Shown here one piece after another: positions 56,116-64,000 of a DNA stretch of 64,000 nucleotides; positions within the stretch are counted from its first letter, which is position 1; every line of letters starts with the position of its first letter. The translations under genes and the position numbers were made by a program. The stretch spans positions 558,001 to 622,000 of the forward strand of contig NZ_JALIRP010000001.1 in assembly GCF_022898935.1 (NCBI RefSeq). Reading direction: 5' to 3'. Source of the DNA: Paenibacillus mangrovi. GTDB taxonomy: Bacteria; Bacillota; Bacilli; Paenibacillales; Paenibacillaceae. The notes beneath the pieces are model-generated. The model was not told where the DNA came from, made no database searches, and saw only the letters and a list, made by a program, of their open reading frames with translations.

Positions 56116-57333
56116 ATGAGCATTTTAGTTCAAAAATTCGGCGGTACGTCACTTTCAACACCACAGGCAAGAGAACTTGTCATCAAACACATCAAACGAG
56201 AGCTATCCGCCGGATATCAGCTCGTTGTCGTTGTGTCCGCTATGGGGCGCAGAGGCGAGCCGTATGCTACAGATACGCTACTGGAATGGGCAGCCCAGAA
56301 CGGTGATGCTCTGCCTGCACGCGAGAAGGATTTACTGCTGTGCTGCGGTGAAATTATTTCTGCGGCGACGATGTGCACCCTTCTGGAACATGAAGGTATC
56401 AGATCGATTGTGCTGACAGGAGCCCAGGCGGGCTTTGTCACCGACGATCATTTCGGCAATGCCCGTATTAAAGACGTTCGTCCGGAGCGGGTGATTAGAG
56501 AACTGGAAACACATCAAGTCGTCATCGTCACCGGCTTCCAAGGACAGGCGGTATCAGGTGACTTCACGACACTTGGAAGAGGCGGCAGTGATACATCGGC
56601 TACGGCACTCGGTGCTGCACTTCACGCCGAGATGGTGGATATATATACAGATGTGAACGGTATTCTAACCGCGGATCCAAGAATTGTGGAAGATGCCAGA
56701 CCCCTTTCATACGTCAGTTATGCCGAAATATGCAATATGGCGCAAAATGGGGCTAAGGTTATTCATCCAAGGGCAGTTGAAATCGCTATGCAGGCCCAGA
56801 TTCCGGTCCGGGTACGTTCTACTTTCTCCGAGGATGAAGGTACTCTGGTTACTCAGCCTGAGGGCTTTAAAGACGTTCAGCAGGACATTATGGACCGATA
56901 CGTTACTGGTATTGCCTATGTAAGCAATGTGACACAGATTACGGTGGGCTGTGAGGGCGGAGGGCATAACCTTCAGCTGAAGGTCTTCAAAGCGATGGCT
57001 GAAAATTCCATCAGTGTTGATTTTATTAATGTAACCCCAAGCGGGGCCGTCTATACCGTGTTTGACTATGATTCGGACCGTGCCATTACGGTTCTTCGTG
57101 ATCTTGGATTCAGCCCGAAAGCTCTTTCCGGCTGCGCGAAAGTATCAGTCATTGGCGGGGGCATTAATGGAGTACCCGGTATCATGGCCAGAATTGTAGA
57201 ATCACTTAGTGAACAAAATATACAAATCCTGCAATCTGCGGATTCAAATACGACGATATGGGTGCTTGTTCAGAAAGAAGATATGGTGCAGGCTCTGCGT
57301 GCGCTTCATACCAAATTCGAACTTCATCGTTAA
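56116..57333 (+). CDS. dapG: Aspartate kinase I (DAP-type, DapG)
   Basis: 405 residues from ATG 56116; ATG 56110 is too close to TGGAGGA. Kinase domain: LVQKFGGTSLSTPQARELV at the start, VVVSAMGRRGEPYATDTLLE and TLGRGGSDTSATALGAALHA. Two ACT domains at the C-terminus (VSVIGGGINGVPGIMARIVE and ILQSADSNTTIWVLV) are typical of feedback control; in B. subtilis DapG is inhibited by diaminopimelate. It makes aspartyl phosphate, the substrate of Asd. The gene is intact although its neighbour asd is not. Confidence 0.94.
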   Translation: MSILVQKFGGTSLSTPQARELVIKHIKRELSAGYQLVVVVSAMGRRGEPYATDTLLEWAAQNGDALPAREKDLLLCCGEIISAATMCTLLEHEGIRSIVLTGAQAGFVTDDHFGNARIKDVRPERVIRELETHQVVIVTGFQGQAVSGDFTTLGRGGSDTSATALGAALHAEMVDIYTDVNGILTADPRIVEDARPLSYVSYAEICNMAQNGAKVIHPRAVEIAMQAQIPVRVRSTFSEDEGTLVTQPEGFKDVQQDIMDRYVTGIAYVSNVTQITVGCEGGGHNLQLKVFKAMAENSISVDFINVTPSGAVYTVFDYDSDRAITVLRDLGFSPKALSGCAKVSVIGGGINGVPGIMARIVESLSEQNIQILQSADSNTTIWVLVQKEDMVQALRALHTKFELHR

Positions 57334-57387
57334 TTAGCAAAAAAAGCTGAATGATGAGCGAGTCCTATCGTTTGAGGAGGTAAAAAA

Positions 57388-58269
57388 GTGGATTTCGGAA
57401 GATTAATAACAGCCATGATCACGCCTTTTGACGAGCAGGGAAAAATCAACTGGTCGGAAACGTCTAACATCATTAATCACCTGATTGAGGTGCAAAAATC
57501 GGATTCAATCGTCATTTGTGGTACCACAGGCGAATCGCCTACGCTCCACGAGAAAGAGAAGCTTGAGCTGTTTGCATTTGCGCTCGAGCAAGCCAAGGGA
57601 CGCTGCAAAATCATCGCGGGAACAGGCAGTAACAGCACCGAGCATTCGATCCATCTGACCAAGGAAGCTGAAAAGCTGGGCGTCGATGGAGCTTTGCTGG
57701 TTGTGCCTTATTATAATAAGCCCAGCCAGGAAGGGATGTACCGTCATTTCGAAGTAATCGCCCGCAGCACGAGTCTGCCGATTATGCTCTATAACGTGCC
57801 TGGACGCACTGTAGCGAGCATTAGCGCCGCTACGACGCTGCGTCTTGCCGAAATTCCTAATATTGTGGCGACGAAAGAATGCGCGTCACTCGAACAGGTT
57901 ACGCAAATTGCTGCAGGCGCTCCGGAATCCTTTAGAGTATATTCGGGTGATGATTCAGTAACGTTGCCGGCACTAGCTGTTGGAGCCTACGGAATCGTAA
58001 GCGTAGCGAGCCATCTGATCGGTGCTTCCATGCAGGAAATGATTCAGGCTTATTTGAATGGCGAGGTCGCCAAAGCGGCCCGGCTGCATCAGAAACTGTT
58101 CCCGGTATTTAAGGGATTATTTGAATGCCCGGCTCCAGTGCCTAATCCTTCTGCACTCAAATATGCGCTTAATTTGATGGGTCATTCGGTGGGCGGTGTC
58201 CGTCTGCCGCTGGTTGATCCAAGTGAATCGGAAGCCGCATTTATCCGAGAACTGGTCGCATCTTTGTGA
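57388..58269 (+). CDS. dapA: 4-hydroxy-tetrahydrodipicolinate synthase
   Basis: 293 residues from GTG 57388, after TTGAGGAGGT. TIM-barrel lyase with CGTTGESPTLHEKEK, Tyr135 in MLYNVPGRT and Schiff-base Lys163 in VATKECASLEQV. It condenses pyruvate with aspartate semialdehyde, the Asd product, towards diaminopimelate, lysine and dipicolinate. It closes the dap cluster, with a strong terminator after it. Confidence 0.96.
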   Translation: MDFGRLITAMITPFDEQGKINWSETSNIINHLIEVQKSDSIVICGTTGESPTLHEKEKLELFAFALEQAKGRCKIIAGTGSNSTEHSIHLTKEAEKLGVDGALLVVPYYNKPSQEGMYRHFEVIARSTSLPIMLYNVPGRTVASISAATTLRLAEIPNIVATKECASLEQVTQIAAGAPESFRVYSGDDSVTLPALAVGAYGIVSVASHLIGASMQEMIQAYLNGEVAKAARLHQKLFPVFKGLFECPAPVPNPSALKYALNLMGHSVGGVRLPLVDPSESEAAFIRELVASL

Positions 58270-58293
58270 TTTTGAATAACTTATAAATTGCCT

Positions 58294-58322
58294 AAACAGC
58301 GCCTTTAATGGCGCTGTTTTTG
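58294..58322 (+). terminator. Terminator after dapA
   Basis: AAACAGCGCC-tttaat-GGCGCTGTTT followed by TTT: perfect 10-pair stem. Confidence 0.93.
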
Positions 58323-58375
58323 TACAAATAGCGCCTACTTTTTTGGGGTACGATAACTCTTACTTAAAGGGTGAC

Positions 58376-58405
58376 TTGTGTTTTCCGTTTTTAATCATGT
58401 ATAAT
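58376..58405 (+). promoter_or_regulatory. Candidate sigma-A promoter of rnjB
   Basis: Consensus TATAAT (58400-58405) with TTGTGT (58376-58381) 18 bases upstream. The leader of about 85 bases holds an AT-rich hairpin (TATATTT-ttg-AAATATA). Confidence 0.6.
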
Positions 58406-58494
58406 GGGGTCAAGTGACTGGGTGCGGTATATTTTTGAAATATAAATACTATAAAATGGTACGACGTCCAAAACCATAGGAGGTTTAGATTCAT

Positions 58495-60174
58495 TTGTCT
58501 AAAAAAAATAATAACGATAAATTGACGATATTTGCTTTGGGCGGCGTCGGTGAAATCGGGAAAAATATGTATGTCGTTCAATACGCGAATGATATCGTTG
58601 TCGTAGATTCCGGCTTGAAGTTTCCAGAAGAGGACATGCTTGGTATCGATATCGTCATTCCCGATATCAGCTATCTGACGGAAAACCGCGACAAAGTAAG
58701 AGGCATTTTGTTGACACATGGACACGAAGATCATATTGGCGGATTGCCTTACGTTCTGAAACACCTGAATGTTCCTGTATACGGAACCAAGCTTACCCTC
58801 GGTCTTGTAGAGAACAAGCTGAAGGAAGCCAATTTGCTTGGAGAGACCAAGCGGATCCTGATTAAAGAAGATTCCGAAATCGAGCTGGGTTCAACCCTGA
58901 AGGCGACGTTCTTCAGAACGAACCACAGTATTCCAGATTCCGTGGGTATCTGTATTGCAACACCGGAAGGCAATGTTGTTCATACAGGCGATTTCAAATT
59001 TGACCATACGCCGGTTAACGGGCAATACGCAAATCTGCAGCGTATGGCAGCAATCGGTGAAGAAGGCGTTCTTGCTCTCATGTCGGACAGTACAAACGCT
59101 GAGAAGCCAGGATTCACACCTTCGGAGAAAAATGTCGGAGTAGTGCTTGAGGATATTTTCCGTAAAGCATCGCAGCGCGTGGTTATTGCGACATTTGCAT
59201 CGAATGTTCATCGCATTCAGCAGGTTGTTAACGCAGCTGAATCGACAGGCCGTAAAATTACGGTTATTGGCCGCAGCATGGTGAATGTGGTTTCCATCGC
59301 TTCCGATCTGGGTTACCTACATGTACCGGATGGCATGCTGATCGAACCGGAAGAAGTCAACAAAATGGCTGCTGACCGAGTCGTTGTATTGTGTACAGGA
59401 AGTCAGGGCGAACCGATGTCAGCTTTGACACGCATGGCCCGTTCCACCCATCGTAAGGTTGATATTCTACCTGGTGATACCGTTATCATTGCCGCAACTC
59501 CGGTACCAGGCAATGAAAAATATGTAGGACGCACCATTGATGAACTGTTCCGTTTGGGTGCTGAAGTTATTTACAGCGGATCCAACTCCGGCGTTCACGT
59601 TTCGGGACACGGCAGTCAGGAAGAGCTCAAGCTCATGCTGAACCTGATGAAACCGAAATTCTTCCTTCCGATTCACGGTGAATACCGTATGCAGCGCAAA
59701 CATGCGCTGTTGGCTGAATCGGTGGGCGTAGATCCTGACAACATTTTTATCACTGATATTGGTGAAGTGGTTGAAATTCAAAACGGTGCAGCACGTAAAG
59801 CCGGTAAAGTCACTGCCGGAAACGTACTGATCGATGGTCTGGGCGTTGGCGACGTAGGCAACATTGTACTCCGTGACCGTAAGCTGCTTTCGCAAGACGG
59901 CATTCTGGTCGTTGTTGTAACCTTGAGCAAGCAGGACGGAACCATCATGTCCGGTCCGGATATTATCTCCAGAGGTTTTGTATACGTGCGCGAATCCGAA
60001 GGGTTGCTGGATGAAGCAAACCGCATCGTATCGAGTACTTTGCAAAAGCTGATGAGCGAGAATGTCAATGAATGGGCTTCCCTAAAAACGGGAGTCAAGG
60101 ATGCGCTGGGACGCTTCCTGTATGAACAGACCCGCCGCAGACCAATGATTCTACCAATCATTATGGAAGTGTAA
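58495..60174 (+). CDS. rnjB: Ribonuclease J
   Basis: 559 residues from TTG 58495, after TAGGAGGTTTA. The metallo-beta-lactamase motif is complete: THGHEDHIGG (H75, H77, D79, H80). VVHTGDFKFDHTPV, the beta-CASP motifs LMSDSTNAEKPGF and VVLCTGSQGEPMSALTRMA and a C-terminal domain with MILPIIMEV follow. RNase J has 5'-exonuclease and endonuclease activity on RNA. Position after dapA corresponds to RnjB (J2) of B. subtilis; whether it is J1- or J2-like in activity cannot be told here. Confidence 0.92.
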   Translation: MSKKNNNDKLTIFALGGVGEIGKNMYVVQYANDIVVVDSGLKFPEEDMLGIDIVIPDISYLTENRDKVRGILLTHGHEDHIGGLPYVLKHLNVPVYGTKLTLGLVENKLKEANLLGETKRILIKEDSEIELGSTLKATFFRTNHSIPDSVGICIATPEGNVVHTGDFKFDHTPVNGQYANLQRMAAIGEEGVLALMSDSTNAEKPGFTPSEKNVGVVLEDIFRKASQRVVIATFASNVHRIQQVVNAAESTGRKITVIGRSMVNVVSIASDLGYLHVPDGMLIEPEEVNKMAADRVVVLCTGSQGEPMSALTRMARSTHRKVDILPGDTVIIAATPVPGNEKYVGRTIDELFRLGAEVIYSGSNSGVHVSGHGSQEELKLMLNLMKPKFFLPIHGEYRMQRKHALLAESVGVDPDNIFITDIGEVVEIQNGAARKAGKVTAGNVLIDGLGVGDVGNIVLRDRKLLSQDGILVVVVTLSKQDGTIMSGPDIISRGFVYVRESEGLLDEANRIVSSTLQKLMSENVNEWASLKTGVKDALGRFLYEQTRRRPMILPIIMEV

Positions 60175-60373
60175 CTTTACAAAAATGAAGTGGCAAATGC
60201 TTTATATACCAGCACTTTCCTTTACCGTGTTCGTCACTTGATCACAATTTGACCACATTCACTCAGCTGATTTCCTATCATTGCAAGATTAAAGTTATGG
60301 ACGAGACTTTTTTGCATGTAAGAAAGAACATGAGATAAGGATTAATTGAAAGAAATCGCATCGCGAGCGAAGT
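60175..60373 (+). other. Gap after rnjB, no gene seen
   Basis: This and the following bases up to 60544 form a 370-base gap. I see a weak AAGTG/CACTT pairing near 60190-60220, the terminator at 60374-60411, and then an AT-rich stretch that must contain the CBS gene promoter. No candidate there has both -35 and -10 at proper spacing, so it may use another sigma factor. Confidence 0.35.
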
Positions 60374-60411
60374 AAGGCGCAGTTCTCCAGTGTTGGAGGC
60401 TGTGCCTTTTT
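60374..60411 (+). terminator. Terminator between rnjB and the CBS gene
   Basis: AAGGCGCAG-ttCTCCA-gtgt-TGGAG-gCTGTGCCTT (one G-U pair, one bulge) followed by TTTT. Confidence 0.8.
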
Positions 60412-60544
60412 GTATCCAATTCTTTCTTTTCCCGGATATTGCCTTAGAATCTTTTGGTGACCCCTGCTTTTATGAAATTGGAATGAATAAAGGATCGTAA
60501 GGAAACAATACGGGGGATCATTCCATGAGGAGGTAGTAATTCAA

Positions 60545-60967
60545 ATGACAATGGTTCGCGAAGTAATGACAATGGAAGTAAGGGCTTGCTCACCTCATGA
60601 TCCGGTGACAGAAGCTGCGAGAATCATGCGCGATATCAACTGCGGGTCGGTTCCAGTCTGTGAAGGGAAAAAAATCGTGGGCCTCATTACGGACCGTGAT
60701 ATTGTCCTGGACTGCGTTGCCGCAGGTAAAGATCCTAACCAGGTTCACTGCCATGATTGTATGACGCAAAGTGTGATTACCTGCTCACCGGATACGCATG
60801 CACATGAATGTGCTCGAATGATGGCGAATCACCAAGTTCGTCGTATTCCCGTTGTGGAAAATGGTGAATTGGTAGGGATTTGTGCCATCGGTGATTTGGC
60901 AACGATGAATATTCACATCAACGAAGCAGGCGAGGCTTTGAGTCGTATTTCCGAGCAGCTTCACTAA
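60545..60967 (+). CDS. Tandem CBS-domain protein
   Basis: 140 residues, two CBS domains (about 8-58 and 74-128) and nothing else: MTMEVRACSPHDPVTEAARI ... GLITDRDIVLDCVAAG, then CMTQSVITCSPDTHAHECAR ... RRIPVVENGELVGICAIGDL. Similar stand-alone pairs (YhcV, Hrp1) bind adenine nucleotides or serve unknown stress roles. The linker HCHDC and other Cys residues (nine in all) could bind metal or respond to oxidation. GAGGAGGTAG precedes ATG 60545. Its own terminators on both sides make it monocistronic. Confidence 0.85.
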   Translation: MTMVREVMTMEVRACSPHDPVTEAARIMRDINCGSVPVCEGKKIVGLITDRDIVLDCVAAGKDPNQVHCHDCMTQSVITCSPDTHAHECARMMANHQVRRIPVVENGELVGICAIGDLATMNIHINEAGEALSRISEQLH

Positions 60968-61000
60968 TGACTGACTTTACTTATCAGCACTCCAGTTGTA

Positions 61001-61027
61001 AAAGCACCCTTTAAGGGTGCTTTTTTT
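61001..61027 (+). terminator. Terminator after the CBS gene
   Basis: AAAGCACCCTT/AAGGGTGCTTT palindrome followed by a run of seven T. Confidence 0.93.
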
Positions 61028-61065
61028 GCAAAATTCAAAGCAAAAGGAATGAATGAAAGGAATAA

Positions 61066-61130
61066 TACCCATCTTCTAACCGCCATACTAAACAGAATGA
61101 AAATAAAATGGTTTAGTGAAAGGATGGGTA
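61066..61130 (+). promoter_or_regulatory. Nested inverted repeat covering the tepA ribosome site
   Basis: Outer arms TACCCATC (61066-61073) and GATGGGTA (61123-61130), inner arms ACTAAAC (61087-61093) and GTTTAGT (61111-61117), all perfect. The outer 3' arm includes the AAGGATGGG ribosome site of tepA. If transcribed from upstream, the fold would hide the site; alternatively the dyads are operators. Confidence 0.5.
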
Positions 61131-61136
61131 ATAAGC

Positions 61137-61892
61137 ATGTCGCATGATCAAAGACAATTCCATATGGAAGAGGCGGAACAACCCGAGCAACAGCAGGAGA
61201 ATCCAACAAAGGCTGCACTCGACGCGATTTCACAGCTGGGACAGATGAATGTACCCGCGGCGAACGAGTCCAACATTTTTTGCTTGACCATTGTCGGTCA
61301 AATTGAAGGGCATATGGTATTACCTCCGCAAAACAAAACGACAAAATATGAGCATATCATCCCTACCTTAGTCGCTACCGAGCAAAACAAAAACATTGAT
61401 GGTATCTTGATCATTTTAAATACAGTAGGCGGTGATGTGGAAGCGGGGCTGGCCATTGCCGAAATGATCGCTTCGCTTACCAAACCGACGGTAACTGTGG
61501 TAGTAGGCGGCGGTCACAGCATCGGTGTGCCGATTGCGGTCTCCTCCACCTATTCGATTATTGCGGAAAGCGCGACGATGACCATTCATCCGATCCGCTT
61601 AAATGGTTTAGTCATTGGTGTGCCGCAAACCTTTGAATACATGGAGAAAATGCAGGAACGGGTCGTCCGATTTGTCACTACCCATTCCCGGATTACAGAA
61701 TCGCAGTTTAAGGAGCTTATGTTCCGTACAGGTGAATTGAATCGTGATGTAGGTACACCTGTTGGGGGAATAGATGCGGTCAAGTATGGGCTGATGGACG
61801 AGGTTGGGGGGATTGGCCAAGCGCTGGCCAAGCTGAACCGGCTTATTGATGACCGGAAAAGAACACAGGATGCGGAGGGAATCAAACAATGA
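61137..61892 (+). CDS. tepA: ClpP-family serine protease TepA
   Basis: 251 residues from ATG 61137, about 8 bases after AAGGATGGG; the frame also reads back to GTG 61116. A charged Q/E-rich N-terminus (about 1-38) precedes the ClpP fold: [17 protein letters not shown], nucleophile Ser128 in [13 protein letters not shown] and His151 in [11 protein letters not shown]. In Bacillus TepA (YmfB) sits between rnjB and spoIIIE and was described as a translocation-enhancing protein, also active on spore small acid-soluble proteins. No membrane segment is seen. It overlaps ylzJ by ATGA. Confidence 0.9.
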   Translation: MSHDQRQFHMEEAEQPEQQQENPTKAALDAISQLGQMNVPAANESNIFCLTIVGQIEGHMVLPPQNKTTKYEHIIPTLVATEQNKNIDGILIILNTVGGDVEAGLAIAEMIASLTKPTVTVVVGGGHSIGVPIAVSSTYSIIAESATMTIHPIRLNGLVIGVPQTFEYMEKMQERVVRFVTTHSRITESQFKELMFRTGELNRDVGTPVGGIDAVKYGLMDEVGGIGQALAKLNRLIDDRKRTQDAEGIKQ

Positions 61893-62107
61893 CGCTGCAC
61901 ACCGTAATGCCCCTTGAAGCCGTATGGGAAAAGCAGGGGGAAGCAAGTATGTCAGCTGAAGTGCGTATTCAAGGAGTATTGATGGAAGTTAGACCTTTGG
62001 ATTTTAACAGGGTTCAAGTTATTCGGCTGCTGGATGGGCCACTGGATAGCTATCTGAATTCTGCCTTTGCTCCAGGACAAATTATTCAGTATGTTCCCGC
62101 ACCATAA
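61889..62107 (+). CDS. ylzJ: YlzJ-like protein
   Basis: 72 residues, overlapping the tepA stop (ATGA). Starts [17 protein letters not shown] and ends [15 protein letters not shown], the pattern of the YlzJ family that accompanies tepA before spoIIIE. Function unknown; coupling to tepA suggests a partner role. Confidence 0.82.
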   Translation: MTLHTVMPLEAVWEKQGEASMSAEVRIQGVLMEVRPLDFNRVQVIRLLDGPLDSYLNSAFAPGQIIQYVPAP

Positions 62108-62135
62108 AAACAGATCTGAATTAAAAAAGAGAACA

Positions 62136-62164
62136 TAGGTGCCCACGGTATTATATGGTATAAT
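62136..62164 (+). promoter_or_regulatory. Candidate extended -10 promoter of ftsK/spoIIIE
   Basis: TGG followed by consensus TATAAT (62159-62164); the -35 (TAGGTG, 17 bases upstream) is poor. Extended -10 promoters need little -35 contact. Confidence 0.5.
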
Positions 62165-62185
62165 GGGAATCCGGGGGTGACATTC

Positions 62186-64000
62186 TTGGCCAAACGCAAA
62201 AAAAGGAAAAAGGCTTTGTTGACCAATGTTCTAAAATACGAAATTTACGGTATTATTCTGATCACCCTTTCTGTCATCGCCTTATCCGGTGAAGCGACGG
62301 TAGGGTGGTCATTATCCAAAATGTTCGGGCTTTTGCTTGGACGATTCTATTTTGTGATTCCATTGATAGGTATCTACTTCGGACTCAGCGTGATGATTGG
62401 GCGGAAATGGCCGAATCGGTGGAGTACGCGAAAAAGTGGGATTGTCCTGCTGGTGCTGGCCTTAACGTTGATGAGCAGCGTTTCATCTTTGGAAAAGAAG
62501 CTATCGCATGTGCCGGGCCTGAGCGCCGGACATATCATATCACAAGTACATAATGATTTGGAGGGAGCACTGCTTTCACCAGCGGCTTCCAAAGACCATT
62601 CTATGATGAATAAGGATATCAGCGGCGGTTATGCGGGTGCTCTTCAGTACGCCGTATTGTTCTGGCTGTTCGGAAATCCTGGAACCAAGCTGATGATGAT
62701 TGTGATGTTTATTATCAGCTTTATGCTAATTACCAATCTGTCTTATGTCGATCTGATGCGGATTATACGAAAACGAGTAGTTCAAGCGGGAAGCAACATG
62801 CAAAAAAGAATGGCGACCCAAAAGCAGCAGGCTGTCGCTTCCGCTCCGAAATCTTCTTCCCGCAAAAGACAGCCGTTACAGCTACCCGATGAAGATGAAG
62901 AGGACGAATTGGATGACTTTGTGGCACCAAGGGCCAAACGTTCAACACCCGTATTTTTTCAACTGTTCGGGAGCAAGTTTGCGAAGACTGCACAGGATCA
63001 GGTTTCTGATGCAGATGATGAGCTGGACGGAAGCGATATTCTGGAGCCGGTCAGCAAGCACTCTGGCAATGCTGCAGCTCATGCTCCGGTATACAACTCT
63101 GAGGCAGAGCAGATCGCTGGATCTCATCCGCAGGAGCAATGGGATCAGCATGAAGCGAATGAACATCCACCATCTCCGATTATCCGTGATTTCTTTGAAC
63201 AGGTGAAATCCGAAGGGAATGCTGAGGATGAAGATTGGGATGAGAACGAACCCATGACGGAACTGCCTCCAGATGGTCTTGATCATGGCGTTCAGGATGA
63301 ATCGGCTCTACAATCCGCTGCAGATAGCATGGGAGACATAGCTGCCGGAGAGCCTGCAGAAGGTGATGGGGCGGTAGAAAACCTGGAAATGAAACCGCCG
63401 GCTCCTCCTCCTAAGCCTTATAAGCTGCCTCCTTTCCGTCTGCTTGCGAAGCCGCAAAACGGCGGTAAAGCAGGAGATCAGAACGATTATATGCAGACGG
63501 CACGCAAGCTGGAGGCGACGCTGGAGAGCTTTGGCGTCCGTGCTAAGGTGCTGGAGGTTGTTCGTGGACCTGCGGTAACACGGTATGAAATACAGCCAGA
63601 TATCGGTGTTAAGGTTAGCCGGATTGTCAGCTTGACCGATGACATCGCGCTTGCGCTTGCAGCAAAGGATATCCGTATGGAAGCGCCGATTCCAGGAAAG
63701 TCAGCGATCGGGATCGAGGTTCCGAACAACGAGGTGTCTCTGGTTACGATGCGTGAAGTTATGGAAACTCCCATTTTTCAGGATGCCCAGTCCAAGCTGT
63801 CTATTGCTTTCGGCAGAGATATTTCCGGGCAGACGATCGTCGGCAATTTGGCCAAAATGCCCCATTTGCTTGTAGCTGGAGCTACCGGCTCAGGTAAATC
63901 CGTATGTATTAACGGGATCATTACGAGTATTTTGTACAAAGCCAAGCCGGATGAGGTTAAGTTCCTGATGGTCGATCCGAAGATGGTAGAGCTTAATGTA
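62186..64000 (+). CDS. ftsK: DNA translocase FtsK/SpoIIIE, 5' part (3' end beyond window)
   Basis: 605 codons in the window from TTG 62186, with a GGGGGTGAC site upstream. N-terminus [20 protein letters not shown] is followed by four membrane helices (to about residue 185), an acidic, poorly conserved linker (about 215-410), then the alpha domain (KPPPF-like [12 protein letters not shown]) and the start of the beta motor. The Walker A motif is GATGSGKS and the window ends in [11 protein letters not shown]. It pumps DNA at division septa and, in sporulation, into the forespore. The gamma domain is outside the window. Confidence 0.94.
   Translation, partial: MAKRKKRKKALLTNVLKYEIYGIILITLSVIALSGEATVGWSLSKMFGLLLGRFYFVIPLIGIYFGLSVMIGRKWPNRWSTRKSGIVLLVLALTLMSSVSSLEKKLSHVPGLSAGHIISQVHNDLEGALLSPAASKDHSMMNKDISGGYAGALQYAVLFWLFGNPGTKLMMIVMFIISFMLITNLSYVDLMRIIRKRVVQAGSNMQKRMATQKQQAVASAPKSSSRKRQPLQLPDEDEEDELDDFVAPRAKRSTPVFFQLFGSKFAKTAQDQVSDADDELDGSDILEPVSKHSGNAAAHAPVYNSEAEQIAGSHPQEQWDQHEANEHPPSPIIRDFFEQVKSEGNAEDEDWDENEPMTELPPDGLDHGVQDESALQSAADSMGDIAAGEPAEGDGAVENLEMKPPAPPPKPYKLPPFRLLAKPQNGGKAGDQNDYMQTARKLEATLESFGVRAKVLEVVRGPAVTRYEIQPDIGVKVSRIVSLTDDIALALAAKDIRMEAPIPGKSAIGIEVPNNEVSLVTMREVMETPIFQDAQSKLSIAFGRDISGQTIVGNLAKMPHLLVAGATGSGKSVCINGIITSILYKAKPDEVKFLMVDPKMVELNV

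Overview
The window looks like a chromosomal core segment from a spore-forming, flagellated Gram-positive bacterium, most likely Paenibacillus or a close relative. The evidence is the gene order (fla/che operon, then rpsB-tsf-pyrH-frr-uppS-cdsA-dxr-rseP-proS-polC-rimP-nusA-infB, then pnp-dut-spoVF-dapGA-rnjB-tepA-ftsK), PolC, the dipicolinate synthase genes, a CheC/CheD/FliY chemotaxis set, strong AGGAGG ribosome sites and frequent TTG/GTG starts. Every gene I can support lies on the + strand. I see no tRNA, rRNA, CRISPR array, prophage or insertion sequence.

Region 1 (1-25749) is the 3' part of the fla/che operon. It starts inside fliI and runs fliJ, a motE-like gene, fliK, flgD, a small flagellar gene, flgE, swrD, fliL, fliM, fliY, cheY, the export genes fliOPQR-flhBA, flhF, flhG, cheB, cheA, cheW, cheC, cheD, a small membrane protein gene, sigD, a FapA-family gene and three uncharacterised genes. 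Genes are closely packed or overlap by ATGA, and I see no terminator before about 25.7 kb, so one long transcript is likely. It encodes hook-length control, the C-ring switch, the type III export gate, polar/number control (FlhF/FlhG), chemotaxis signalling and the motility sigma factor.

Region 2 (25750-39479) holds translation, nucleotide, isoprenoid/lipid and replication genes: rpsB, tsf, pyrH, frr, uppS, cdsA, dxr, rseP, proS and polC. EF-Ts is the short Thermus-like form and ProRS is the archaeal/eukaryotic-type short form. Region 3 (39480-50816) is the nusA-infB operon (rimP, nusA, rnpM, ylxQ, infB, rbfA, nrnA, truB, ribF), then rpsO and pnp. It starts from a very good sigma-A promoter followed by a GNRA hairpin, and has a cluster of inverted repeats between rimP and nusA.

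Region 4 (50817-64000) holds a deacetylase-like protein with altered catalytic motifs, an M16 peptidase, dut, spoVFAB (dipicolinate), dapG and dapA (aspartate/DAP pathway), rnjB, a CBS protein, tepA, ylzJ and the 5' part of ftsK/spoIIIE. The most notable observation is that the position where related genomes carry asd (between spoVFB and dapG) holds a heavily decayed asd relic, with nonsense codons, a frameshift and large deletions. The functional aspartate-semialdehyde dehydrogenase must therefore be elsewhere. Other points worth following are a predicted hairpin over the tepA ribosome site, a structured rpsO leader, a candidate sigma-K promoter for spoVF, and several intergenic inverted repeats that may belong to repeat families.
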